From Lachnospiraceae bacterium (lineage in GTDB: Bacteria; Bacillota; Clostridia; Lachnospirales; Lachnospiraceae): a stretch of 64,000 nucleotides of DNA. The notes below the pieces were generated by a model. It ran no database searches and was not told where the DNA came from. It saw only the letters and a program-made list of their open reading frames with translations. Positions 40,144 through 48,719 of this stretch are shown here, piece after piece; the stretch's first letter is position 1, and the number at the start of each line of letters is the position of its first letter. The stretch spans positions 1-64,000 of the forward strand of contig BLMC01000009.1 of NCBI GenBank assembly GCA_011959805.1. Reading direction: 5' to 3'. The position numbers and the translations under genes were made by a program.

Positions 40144-42054
40144 TTAATTCAAACGCTCCAATATCCAATCCACATTGTTGGTACTTTTTAAAGTCTCCAA
40201 AATATCCTCGTCCTCAAGCATCTCACAGATTTTGCTCAACAAGTCCAAGTGTTCGTCTCCAATCCCAGCGATGCCAAACACCAACTGCGCTTTCTCCTCG
40301 CCAAAATCAACGCCTTCTGGGTACTGCATCAAAACAATTCCTGTCCTCTTCACGGTATCCTTTGCCTGTGAAGTACCATGTGGAATTGCCACACCCATAC
40401 CCATGTAAGTAGACACTAACTTCTCGCGTTCTTGCATTGCATCAGCATAAGATAAATCAACATAACCCAACTTTGCCAGAAGCTCACCTGCTGCCTGTAT
40501 CGCCTGCTCTTTTGTTGTAGAGACAAGATTTAATTTCACGCCATCTCTCACTAATATTTGCTTCTCTGTGGTTTGATTTTCAATCTGTTGCCCTTGCAAC
40601 TCTTTTTCTGTCTCATCACACTTTGGTACTGCTTGTTCAATTGTATCACTCTGTTCCTTTTTCTGTGTCAACTGTTCATACAGTGTGTCAAGTGCCGGGT
40701 CTGCAAGGAAATTGTGAAGTGTTACAATCTGTGCTTGTGGAACAGACTTTCTTGCACGTTCCACCAGAGTAATCTGAACAACTGCAATATCACAGTCTGC
40801 TGGAATATTATCTACAGATGTATTGATAACTGTCAAATCTGGTCGCTGTGTCTTAATTCTATTTCGGAACTTTGTCGCTCCCATCGCAGATGACCCCATT
40901 CCTGCGTCACATGCAAACACAACTTTTCTGACACTTTCTGCTTTCTTAACATCAAGTGGCTGTGTACTTGCATTTTCATTTGAAATACCTTTCGCTTCTG
41001 CTTTCCTGTCTGCCACTTCCGCCTGTGCTTCCTCAAGACTCTTTCCCTTAGACATACGAATAATCACAGATGCAATGCCAAACGATACTGCTGTTGCAAT
41101 CACAACCCCTACAATTACTGACACTATGCTATCCCGCGACGCCATCATTAGATACGCGATAAGGGATCCCGGGGAAGCTGGTCCAACCAACCCAGCACTT
41201 GTCATATTATACCAAAAAATTGCTACAATATTGCCGACAATCGGCGCGATAATCACTAGCGGATTCATCAATATGTATGGAAAATATATTTCATGAATAC
41301 CGCCTAGCAAATGGATAATCACCGCCCCTGGCGCTGACTGTTTTGTTTTTTTATCCTCACAGAAAAACATATATGCCAATAGCACACCAAGTCCCGGGCC
41401 TGGGTTTGCCTCCAACATGTACATAATCGATTTGCCTGACTCCGCCGCTTGCGCCGTAGCAATCGGGGTAAAAATGCCATGGTTAATCGCATTATTTAGA
41501 AACAGCACTTTTGCTGGTTCAATAAACACTGCAATCAGTGGTAACATACTATGTTCTACTAAAGTATTGACCCCTACTGTCAACACAGCCAAAATCAAGT
41601 TCATAAACGGACCAATCACAAGATAGCTTATCATGGCAAGAACCATGCCAATAATTCCAACTGAGAAATTATTAATTAGCATCTCAAAACCTGCTGGCAT
41701 ATGTCCTTCTATAGCTGCGTCAAACTTTTTAATACAAAAGCCGGACAACGGTCCTATAATCATTGCTGCCATCAACATTGTCGTATCTGGGTCACTCATA
41801 ATTGCACCGACAACCGCAATCGCACCAACAATACTGCCGCGTTCCCCTCCGAGCAATTTCCCGCCCGTTGAAGCGATTAATATCGGAATTAAATAAACTA
41901 AAATTGCTGAAAATATTGTTGCAAATCCCTCGTGAGGAATCCACCCGCTTCCATTAAAGAAAGCGGCGAGGAAACCAAATGCGATTAGTGCACCAATGTT
42001 CGGCATAATCATTGCCGATAGAAATTTACCAAAACGTTGAACACCATTTTTCAT
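40144..42054 (-). CDS. mtlA: PTS mannitol-type EIICBA
   Basis: IIC: EGHMPAGFEMLINNFSVGIIG, NHGIFTPI; IIB: VFACDAGMGSSAMGATKFR; IIA: MGMGVAIPHGTSQAKDTV. Confidence 0.88.
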   Translation of the reverse strand: MKNGVQRFGKFLSAMIMPNIGALIAFGFLAAFFNGSGWIPHEGFATIFSAILVYLIPILIASTGGKLLGGERGSIVGAIAVVGAIMSDPDTTMLMAAMIIGPLSGFCIKKFDAAIEGHMPAGFEMLINNFSVGIIGMVLAMISYLVIGPFMNLILAVLTVGVNTLVEHSMLPLIAVFIEPAKVLFLNNAINHGIFTPIATAQAAESGKSIMYMLEANPGPGLGVLLAYMFFCEDKKTKQSAPGAVIIHLLGGIHEIYFPYILMNPLVIIAPIVGNIVAIFWYNMTSAGLVGPASPGSLIAYLMMASRDSIVSVIVGVVIATAVSFGIASVIIRMSKGKSLEEAQAEVADRKAEAKGISNENASTQPLDVKKAESVRKVVFACDAGMGSSAMGATKFRNRIKTQRPDLTVINTSVDNIPADCDIAVVQITLVERARKSVPQAQIVTLHNFLADPALDTLYEQLTQKKEQSDTIEQAVPKCDETEKELQGQQIENQTTEKQILVRDGVKLNLVSTTKEQAIQAAGELLAKLGYVDLSYADAMQEREKLVSTYMGMGVAIPHGTSQAKDTVKRTGIVLMQYPEGVDFGEEKAQLVFGIAGIGDEHLDLLSKICEMLEDEDILETLKSTNNVDWILERLN

Positions 42055-42126
42055 ATCAAACCTCATTAAACATCCTAGTATTGATTGTCTTAGCACAATG
42101 CTATACTGTTTGTCTCCTGATGGGGC

Positions 42127-42888
42127 TTAAACAACTTGCACACCGCGCCTCTTGCACTCCTCCAGAAATTCCCCTGGAAGATTATCATCCGAAATAATCA
42201 CATCCACATCACCCAATTCACAGAAAGAATACGTATTTTTTACACCTATTTTTGAGGAATCCATCAGCAAAATTACCTGCTCTGCCTGACACATAACAGT
42301 CTTTTTTAATACAGCTTCCTCGTCTACGCCACAGTGAAACCCTGTTATATCACAGTAACTAGTAACCCCCATAAAAGCCTGGTCAAAATTAATTCGCTGT
42401 ACCTCCTGAATCGTATGAATTCCACACACACTCATACTATATTGGTTCATCTTTCCCCCAAGTACATGTATGGCTGGTTTGGTCAACCTACCAAGCTCCA
42501 TCGCACATGTCAAGGAATTAGTGTAAATTAAGCTGGACTGATCAGGAATACTAGCGGCAAGCATTGTCGTTGTACTGCCAGAATCTAGGAAGATAGTTGT
42601 ATCCTTTCTTAGAAATTCCAGTGCTTTCTGTGTAATTAACTGCTTTGCCTCTATATTCCGCACCTGTCGTCTACTTAGCATATCATCTGTGCCGATTACA
42701 ACGTCCACAGATTTTGCACCTCCGTGTACTCGTACAATTCGTTTTGCCTCATCAAGAGCCTTTAAGTCTGTGCGCAATGTCATCTCAGATATTTGGGGAA
42801 TCTTGTTCTTTAACTGAGCAAAACTAATATTTCCGCTCTGATTCACCAATTCTACGATCATATTTCTGCGCTGCTCCATTGTATCCAT
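42127..42888 (-). CDS. DeoR family transcriptional regulator
   Basis: QRRNMIVELVNQSGNISFAQLKNKIPQISEMTLRTDLKALDEAKRIVRVHGGA; DeoR sensor domain. Confidence 0.92.
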   Translation of the reverse strand: MDTMEQRRNMIVELVNQSGNISFAQLKNKIPQISEMTLRTDLKALDEAKRIVRVHGGAKSVDVVIGTDDMLSRRQVRNIEAKQLITQKALEFLRKDTTIFLDSGSTTTMLAASIPDQSSLIYTNSLTCAMELGRLTKPAIHVLGGKMNQYSMSVCGIHTIQEVQRINFDQAFMGVTSYCDITGFHCGVDEEAVLKKTVMCQAEQVILLMDSSKIGVKNTYSFCELGDVDVIISDDNLPGEFLEECKRRGVQVV

Positions 42889-43109
42889 GCTACTACCTCC
42901 CATAAACCTATGTTTTTTTGTTTCTCAGCTTCATACTGTATTCCTCCTTTCATTTTACCATTTTTTACAACTTCTTCAACCTTTACTTTTGTTTTAAAAG
43001 TATTTTTGTTAAATTTTTATCGTTTCAAAAGTTTGTACTTTTATAATAACAATGTTTTCCCACTTTGTCAACTTTTATTTCAACAATTTTTCTTTCTTTT
43101 CAAAAATCA

Positions 43110-43167
43110 ACTCCTGCACCGGACGCGGGCAGCTTTTACTGTATAGTTCCTTTCCGCGTCTGTGCGT
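43110..43167 (+). repeat. family A hairpin repeat, partial (tandem copy 1)
   Basis: ctcctgcaccggacgcgggcagcttttactgtatagttcctttccgcgtctgtgcg. Confidence 0.7.
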
Positions 43168-43254
43168 AATCGAGTAGGGAAGGTTACATATCCTACTCCT
43201 GCGCCAGACGCGGGCAGCTTTTGCTGCATAGTTCCTTTCCGCGTCTGTGCGCAT
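43168..43254 (+). repeat. family A hairpin repeat (tandem copy 2)
   Basis: atcgagtagggaaggttacatatcctactcctgcgccagacgcgggcagcttttgctgcatagttcctttccgcgtctgtgcgcata. Confidence 0.75.
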
Positions 43255-43262
43255 AAAAAAAC

Positions 43263-43288
43263 GTACAAGATTATTCATTATCTTGTAC
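43263..43288 (-). terminator. rho-independent terminator of the U32 peptidase gene
   Basis: GTACAAGAT...ATCTTGTAC followed by T-rich tract on the minus strand. Confidence 0.7.
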
Positions 43289-43330
43289 GCTATCCTTTTA
43301 AACTTTTATTTAAAAAATACGAAAGTATAT

Positions 43331-44581
43331 CTAAACAAGTCTTTTTGCTTCCACACGCATCAAATCATATGCCTCTGGCTTCTCTGCAAGCGCCACATAT
43401 AATCTCTGGCGCGAGTGTGGACAACTTTCTACGGATTCTCCATCTTCATTGTACATAGCAAGCACCTTCGTATGAATATTATTCCCGTCCGGCTTCATAA
43501 TTTCTATGGTATCTCCTACACAGAATTTATTCTTTTGCTCAAACTTTGCAAGACCGCGCTCGTCCACCGACTCCACAATACCTAGATATACATACTCACT
43601 AATATAAGTATTGTTATCATAAATCTGTGTATTCTCATCCGGTTTCCCAAAATAAAACCCTGTTGTGAACTGACGGTAGGTACATTTGGCAATCTCTGCT
43701 CTATACCAATCTAAATTTTTATGATATCTTTCTTCCGACACAAAAAAATCGTCAATCGCCTTCCGATAAGTGCGTGCCACACATGCCACATAGAGCGCAG
43801 TCTTCATACGACCTTCTATTTTCAGGCTATCAATGCCTGCCTCCATCAGCTCTGGAATATATTCAATCATGCATAAATCCTTAGAATTAAAAATATAAGT
43901 TCCACGCTCATTCTCATAGACAGGAAGATATTCTCCTGGACGCTTTTCCTCCATCACTGCATATTTCCAACGGCATGGGTGTGTGCACGCCCCTTGATTT
44001 GCATCTCGCCCCGTAAAATAATTGGACAGCAGACATCTTCCTGAATAGGAGATACACATAGCCCCATGAATAAAACTCTCAATCTCCATTTCTTCAGGGA
44101 TATGTTCCCGAATCTCTTTGATTTCCGCAAGAGAAAGTTCCCTTGCAGACACGACACGCTTTGCTCCTTGCTGCCACCAAAACTGATATGTTTTATAATT
44201 AGTATTGTTTGCCTGTGTGGAAATATGAATCTCTATCTCTGGACAAACTTCCCGCGCAATCAAAAACATTCCTGGATCTGAAATTATCAAAGCATCTGGC
44301 TTCAATTCTCTCAACTTTGCAAAGTAATTTTCTGCGTCCTCCAAATCTTTGTTGTGTGCAAGGATATTTGCTGTCACATACACCTTCACATGATGCGCGT
44401 GCGCAAATTGAATTCCCTCTGCCATCTCCTCACTTGAAAAATTCTTTGCTTTCGCGCGAAGACCAAATGCTTCCCCACCAATATACACTGCATCCGCCCC
44501 AAATATCACTGCTGTCTTTAGCACTTCCAAACTACTTGCTGGCACCAAAAGCTCCGGTTTCCCTACTCTTTTTGCACGCAT
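43331..44581 (-). CDS. U32 family peptidase / RNA hydroxylase family protein
   Basis: KPELLVPASSLEVLKTAVIFGADAVYIGGEAFGLR, ESFIHGAMCISYSGRCLLSNYFTGRDANQGACTHPCRW. Confidence 0.95.
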   Translation of the reverse strand: MRAKRVGKPELLVPASSLEVLKTAVIFGADAVYIGGEAFGLRAKAKNFSSEEMAEGIQFAHAHHVKVYVTANILAHNKDLEDAENYFAKLRELKPDALIISDPGMFLIAREVCPEIEIHISTQANNTNYKTYQFWWQQGAKRVVSARELSLAEIKEIREHIPEEMEIESFIHGAMCISYSGRCLLSNYFTGRDANQGACTHPCRWKYAVMEEKRPGEYLPVYENERGTYIFNSKDLCMIEYIPELMEAGIDSLKIEGRMKTALYVACVARTYRKAIDDFFVSEERYHKNLDWYRAEIAKCTYRQFTTGFYFGKPDENTQIYDNNTYISEYVYLGIVESVDERGLAKFEQKNKFCVGDTIEIMKPDGNNIHTKVLAMYNEDGESVESCPHSRQRLYVALAEKPEAYDLMRVEAKRLV

Positions 44582-44620
44582 AATACACTCCTCCTTATTT
44601 TTTATATAGACTCCGGGAGA

Positions 44621-45271
44621 CTATTTATTTTCTCGTTTTGCAGAAAGTGTTACACCATCTGCAATAGGCAATATTGTCGTCTCAAGTTCCTCACAGTGCG
44701 TCAGCTCATATAAATAAGCGCGCATTCTATTATGAATGGTACGATTTCTACGAATCACTGCATACTTGGACTCAATCAACTCTCCCTCCTGCAAGATATT
44801 ATCCGACACCAAAAGCCCTGTCGGTGATAACAGCCGCCGAATATCCGGCAAAAAATTAATGTACTGTCCTTTTGCTGCATCCATAAAAATCAAATCAAAA
44901 ACACCATCCTCTTTTAAGGACGCCAAAATTTCAGTTGCATCACCCTCGAGAAGTGTAATGCAATCTGACTTTCCTGCCTTCTTAAAATTCTCCTTTGCAA
45001 GTGGTATCCGTTTCTCATATTTCTCAATTGTTGTGATGTGACATTCCTTGGGTGCATATTCACTCATCAACAATGCTGAAAATCCAATGGCTGTCCCAAC
45101 CTCCAAAATTTGTTTGGGGCGTCCCCACGTGACTAAAAATCGCAAAAGACTTTGCATCTGTGGCCTGATAATCGGCACATTTGTCTCTTTTGCATATCGT
45201 TCTAACGCATCAAGATATTTTGGCTTTGCACTGTCAAAAGAGTGTATAAATGTCAGCATTCTCTCATCCAT
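44621..45271 (-). CDS. O-methyltransferase (TrmR/CCoAMT-like)
   Basis: ILEVGTAIGFSALLMS, FDLIFMDAAKGQYINFLP, LLVSDNIL. Confidence 0.9.
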   Translation of the reverse strand: MDERMLTFIHSFDSAKPKYLDALERYAKETNVPIIRPQMQSLLRFLVTWGRPKQILEVGTAIGFSALLMSEYAPKECHITTIEKYEKRIPLAKENFKKAGKSDCITLLEGDATEILASLKEDGVFDLIFMDAAKGQYINFLPDIRRLLSPTGLLVSDNILQEGELIESKYAVIRRNRTIHNRMRAYLYELTHCEELETTILPIADGVTLSAKRENK

Positions 45272-45293
45272 AATTTTCCTCCATCAAGAACCT

Positions 45294-45382
45294 CAATCAA
45301 GTAGGGAAGTTTCCTTCCCCTACTCGCGTGCTGGACGCGGGCAGCTTTCGCTGCATAGTTCCTCTCCGCGTTCGTGTACACA
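45294..45382 (+). repeat. family A hairpin repeat
   Basis: caatcaagtagggaagtttccttcccctactcgcgtgctggacgcgggcagctttcgctgcatagttcctctccgcgttcgtgtaca. Confidence 0.75.
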
Positions 45383-45389
45383 GGCAAAT

Positions 45390-45414
45390 AAAAAGGGCAT
45401 ATACTGCCCTTTTT
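45390..45414 (-). terminator. rho-independent terminator
   Basis: AAAAAGGGCA-TATAC-TGCCCTTTTT. Confidence 0.85.
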
Positions 45415-45416
45415 GA

Positions 45417-45803
45417 TCACTGCTCTTCTTGTTTCTCCTCATCATCGCACAGTATTTCAAGCATTTCCTCTGCATTCATCGCTGTACTCAGCTCATAGGT
45501 GCCCGGTTTTAGCTCCTTTTTCCTATAATCAGAAAGCAAATCATAGATGTAGAACACGTTCGCATCATTAACCAGCCCTTTCTGCTCAAGCATCTTGGCA
45601 AGCTCTCTATTTCCTAATCCCTCAGATATCACAACGCTAACTGTTCTGCCTTCTCCTTCGCTTACAGGCACATCGGCAAATACTTGATATCCAAAATCAT
45701 ATGCGTATACTGCAAGCCGAAACACTGTGACGATAATTACTACTGCCACCGCAATCTTTATAATCGTCGCAGAGAGCGCCCCCAATAACTGTTTTACATC
45801 CAT
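45417..45803 (-). CDS. short MltG/YceG-like membrane protein lacking the catalytic domain
   Basis: one TM; VSVVISEGLGNRELAKMLEQKGLVNDANVFYIYDLLSDYRKKELKPGTYELSTAMNAEEMLEIL matches only the MltG N-terminal region. Confidence 0.7.
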   Translation of the reverse strand: MDVKQLLGALSATIIKIAVAVVIIVTVFRLAVYAYDFGYQVFADVPVSEGEGRTVSVVISEGLGNRELAKMLEQKGLVNDANVFYIYDLLSDYRKKELKPGTYELSTAMNAEEMLEILCDDEEKQEEQ

Positions 45804-45859
45804 ATCCTTTCCTCCCTGCCTGCATAACATTCAACTTTGCAAACTCTAAACTTCACTTC

Positions 45860-47533
45860 CTACACTTCCATAATAATAGGAAGTATCATTGGACGTCTCT
45901 TTGTCTTTTTCCATACAAACTCGCCCAGCGTATCTTTTATTGTGCCCTTAATTTTACCCCAATCTGTAATATTTTTCTTGAGACAACCAAGCACTGCCTT
46001 TTCAATCAGTTTCCGCGCCTCATCAAGAAGTTCATCCGACTCCTTAACATACACAAATCCTCTCGACACAATATCTGGTCCTGCAAGTAGTTCTCCCGTT
46101 CTGCCATCCAGCGACATCACCACTATTAAAATACCATCTTCCGCAAGGTGTTGTCGATCTCTAAGCACGACATTTCCGACGTCGCCGACACCAAGTCCAT
46201 CTACAAGTACCGCGCCCACTGGAACCTTTCCAGTAATGCTTGCACTTTTATCATCCAGCGATAATACATCACCAGATTGTAATATAAACACATCCTCTTT
46301 ATCAATACCCAAATCCATTGCAATTTTTGCCTGTGCTTTTAAATGTTTGTACTCACCGTGTACCGGAACTGCATATCGTGGTTTTGTAAGTGTGTAGATT
46401 AACTTAATTTCTTCTTGACAAGCATGTCCAGAGACATGAGTGTCCTGAAAAATAACATCTGCTCCCTTTTTAAACAATTCGTTGATAACCTTTGTAACCG
46501 CCTTCTCATTGCCTGGAATCGGATTGGACGAAAAAATAACAGTATCGCCTTTTCCAATCGAAATCTTCTTGTGCATCCCACTTGCCATACGACTAAGCGC
46601 CGCCATACTCTCGCCCTGACTTCCCGTTGTGATAATGACTGTTTTGTCTTTTGGATAGTTTTTAAGCCGTTCAATATCAATCACGGTATTCTCTGGGATA
46701 CTAATGCGGTTGAGATTGGAAGCTGTCTCTATAATGTTGACCATGCTTCTTCCCTCGACCACCACTTTTCTGCCAAATTTATCTGCTGTATTGATAATCT
46801 GCTGTACTCGATCCACATTGGAGGCAAAAGTCGCAATGATAATCCTTGTTTTTTTATGCTCCTCAAAAAGCATGTCAAAAACTGGACCAAGTTTTTTCTC
46901 AGAAGGTGTGAATCCCTGTCGTTCTGCATTGGTACTGTCGCACATCAGCGCCAACACGCCCTTTTTGCCAAGTTCCGCAAAGCGCTGCAAGTCAATTGCA
47001 TCGCCGTACACGGGAGTATAGTCCACCTTAAAATCCCCGGTGTGCACTACAATCCCTGCCGGCGAGTAGATTGCAAGTGCAGCAGCATCCACAATACTGT
47101 GATTCGTTTTGATAAACTCAATCCTGAAGCAGCCAAGATTGATATTCTGCCCGAATTTGACCACCTTCCTGCGCACATTGTGTATCAGGTTGTGTTCCGT
47201 CAATTTATTTTCAATAATGCCCATTGTCAGCTTTGTGGCATATACTGGCACATTGAGTTCTTTTAGCACGTATGGCAGTGCGCCGATATGATCTTCGTGC
47301 CCGTGTGTAATGACAAATCCCTTCACCTTATCTTGATTGTTTTTCAGATAGGTGACATCTGGTATCACAAGATCAACGCCCAGCATATCATCTGCTGGAA
47401 AGCTCAGACCGCAGTCCACCACAACAATACTGTCTTCATACTCAAAGGCAGTAATGTTCATTCCAATCTGCTCAAGACCTCCTAATGGTATAATCTTCAG
47501 CTTTGCCGTATTTTGTTGTTTGTTCTGTTTCAA
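45860..47533 (-). CDS. rnj: ribonuclease J
   Basis: KIIPLGGLEQIGMNITAFEY, GHEDHIGALPYVL, HTGDFKVDYTP, DTHVSGHA, PVHGEYKHLKAQA. Confidence 0.95.
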   Translation of the reverse strand: MKQNKQQNTAKLKIIPLGGLEQIGMNITAFEYEDSIVVVDCGLSFPADDMLGVDLVIPDVTYLKNNQDKVKGFVITHGHEDHIGALPYVLKELNVPVYATKLTMGIIENKLTEHNLIHNVRRKVVKFGQNINLGCFRIEFIKTNHSIVDAAALAIYSPAGIVVHTGDFKVDYTPVYGDAIDLQRFAELGKKGVLALMCDSTNAERQGFTPSEKKLGPVFDMLFEEHKKTRIIIATFASNVDRVQQIINTADKFGRKVVVEGRSMVNIIETASNLNRISIPENTVIDIERLKNYPKDKTVIITTGSQGESMAALSRMASGMHKKISIGKGDTVIFSSNPIPGNEKAVTKVINELFKKGADVIFQDTHVSGHACQEEIKLIYTLTKPRYAVPVHGEYKHLKAQAKIAMDLGIDKEDVFILQSGDVLSLDDKSASITGKVPVGAVLVDGLGVGDVGNVVLRDRQHLAEDGILIVVMSLDGRTGELLAGPDIVSRGFVYVKESDELLDEARKLIEKAVLGCLKKNITDWGKIKGTIKDTLGEFVWKKTKRRPMILPIIMEV

Positions 47534-47554
47534 AATTAACCTCCTATAACTTTT

Positions 47555-47818
47555 TTATTCGATCAAGTCAATGTCGTCCAACATATTTTTAAAAACACCC
47601 GCCACAGCCGCAAGTTCCTCTTCATCCTCTACCATACGATAAACCTGCTCTTCGCCGTCTGCTTCGGGGGCAGCCTTCAAAATATACGCTTCGCCATCAT
47701 CCTCTTCTTCTGCATCTGTCACCAGAATATAATTCACCCCGCCAATGGTTGTCTGTTCTAGTACATAGAACTCCATATTGATATCTTCCCCATCCGGCTT
47801 AAAGGTAATTCTCTCCAT
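47555..47818 (-). CDS. DUF1292 domain-containing protein
   Basis: small acidic protein between rnj and ruvX; FYVLEQTTIGGVNYILVTDAEEEDDGEAYILK. Confidence 0.85.
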   Translation of the reverse strand: MERITFKPDGEDINMEFYVLEQTTIGGVNYILVTDAEEEDDGEAYILKAAPEADGEEQVYRMVEDEEELAAVAGVFKNMLDDIDLIE

Positions 47819-48282
47819 TATTGTAATCCAAACCTTTCCTTATTTTTCAGATAGTCCAAATATCCCTGTAAAATAAAAACTGCCGCTATCCTATCAACGT
47901 GTTCTTTTCGTTTCTCACGTCTTATACCGGCTTCCATCATCGCTTTATCTGCTGCGACTGTAGTCAAGCGTTCATCCCACACCTGCACACTAAGACCTGT
48001 ACGTCGCTCAAGCATTTCCTTGAAGGCGAGTGTCTTCTCCACTCGTTCTCCCTCTGTATCATTCATATTCTTGGGATAACCTAGCACAATTTCATCTACT
48101 TCGTACTTTACAATCAATTCTTCAATTCTTGCTAAGGTCTGACGAAGCTTGCTCTCAGACTTTCTGCGTACAATCTCAATTCCCTGGGCTGTAATCAACA
48201 GTGGGTCGCTAATCGCAACTCCTACTGTCTTTGCCCCAAAGTCAAGTCCCATTTTTCTCATGTATCTCTCCATATTGGTCAT
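47818..48282 (-). CDS. ruvX: Holliday junction resolvase-like RuvX/YqgF
   Basis: [51 protein letters not shown]. Confidence 0.94.
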   Translation of the reverse strand: MTNMERYMRKMGLDFGAKTVGVAISDPLLITAQGIEIVRRKSESKLRQTLARIEELIVKYEVDEIVLGYPKNMNDTEGERVEKTLAFKEMLERRTGLSVQVWDERLTTVAADKAMMEAGIRREKRKEHVDRIAAVFILQGYLDYLKNKERFGLQ

Positions 48283-48288
48283 TCACGC

Positions 48289-48576
48289 CTAAAACCGTCC
48301 ATTTCTACTCCACCCCGCATTGCGAATATAGGATCGGAGCATCTCCTCCACAAGCTCGTCCCGCTCTACCTTCATAATCATAGCTCTTGCGCCCTTATGG
48401 CTAGTAATATAAGTTGGGTCTCCTGACATGATATAACCGACAATCTGATTTACTGGATTGTACCCCTTCTCTGTAAGAGCAGCATAGACAGAAGCAATCA
48501 CATCCTTAACCGAGGCTGTTTCTCCAAGATCCTCTGGCATCAGCTGTATAAATTGTGTACGTGTCAAATCTTCCAT
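48289..48576 (-). CDS. ireB: IreB family regulatory phosphoprotein (UPF0297)
   Basis: VKDVIASVYAALTEKGYNPVNQIVGYIMSGDPTYITSHKGARAMIMKVERDELVEEML. Confidence 0.94.
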   Translation of the reverse strand: MEDLTRTQFIQLMPEDLGETASVKDVIASVYAALTEKGYNPVNQIVGYIMSGDPTYITSHKGARAMIMKVERDELVEEMLRSYIRNAGWSRNGRF

Positions 48577-48719
48577 TTTCTATGCTCCTTCCAATCGATG
48601 AGCTTTTGCATTTTTGCATTGTTGTACCTATCATAACTTAATTCTGTTCAAAATTCAAGAGAGTTCGCATGATTCCAAAATAAAAAATATAATCATCAAA
48701 TATTCGACTTTCAAACTAC

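Noticed and set aside
40823-41296. 157-aa plus-strand ORF
   Set aside because: Antisense to the MtlA-like EIICBA coding region; no motif support
46415-47266. 283-aa plus-strand ORF
   Set aside because: Lies entirely antisense to the RNase J gene, Cys/His-rich shadow-ORF composition, no RBS or recognisable domain
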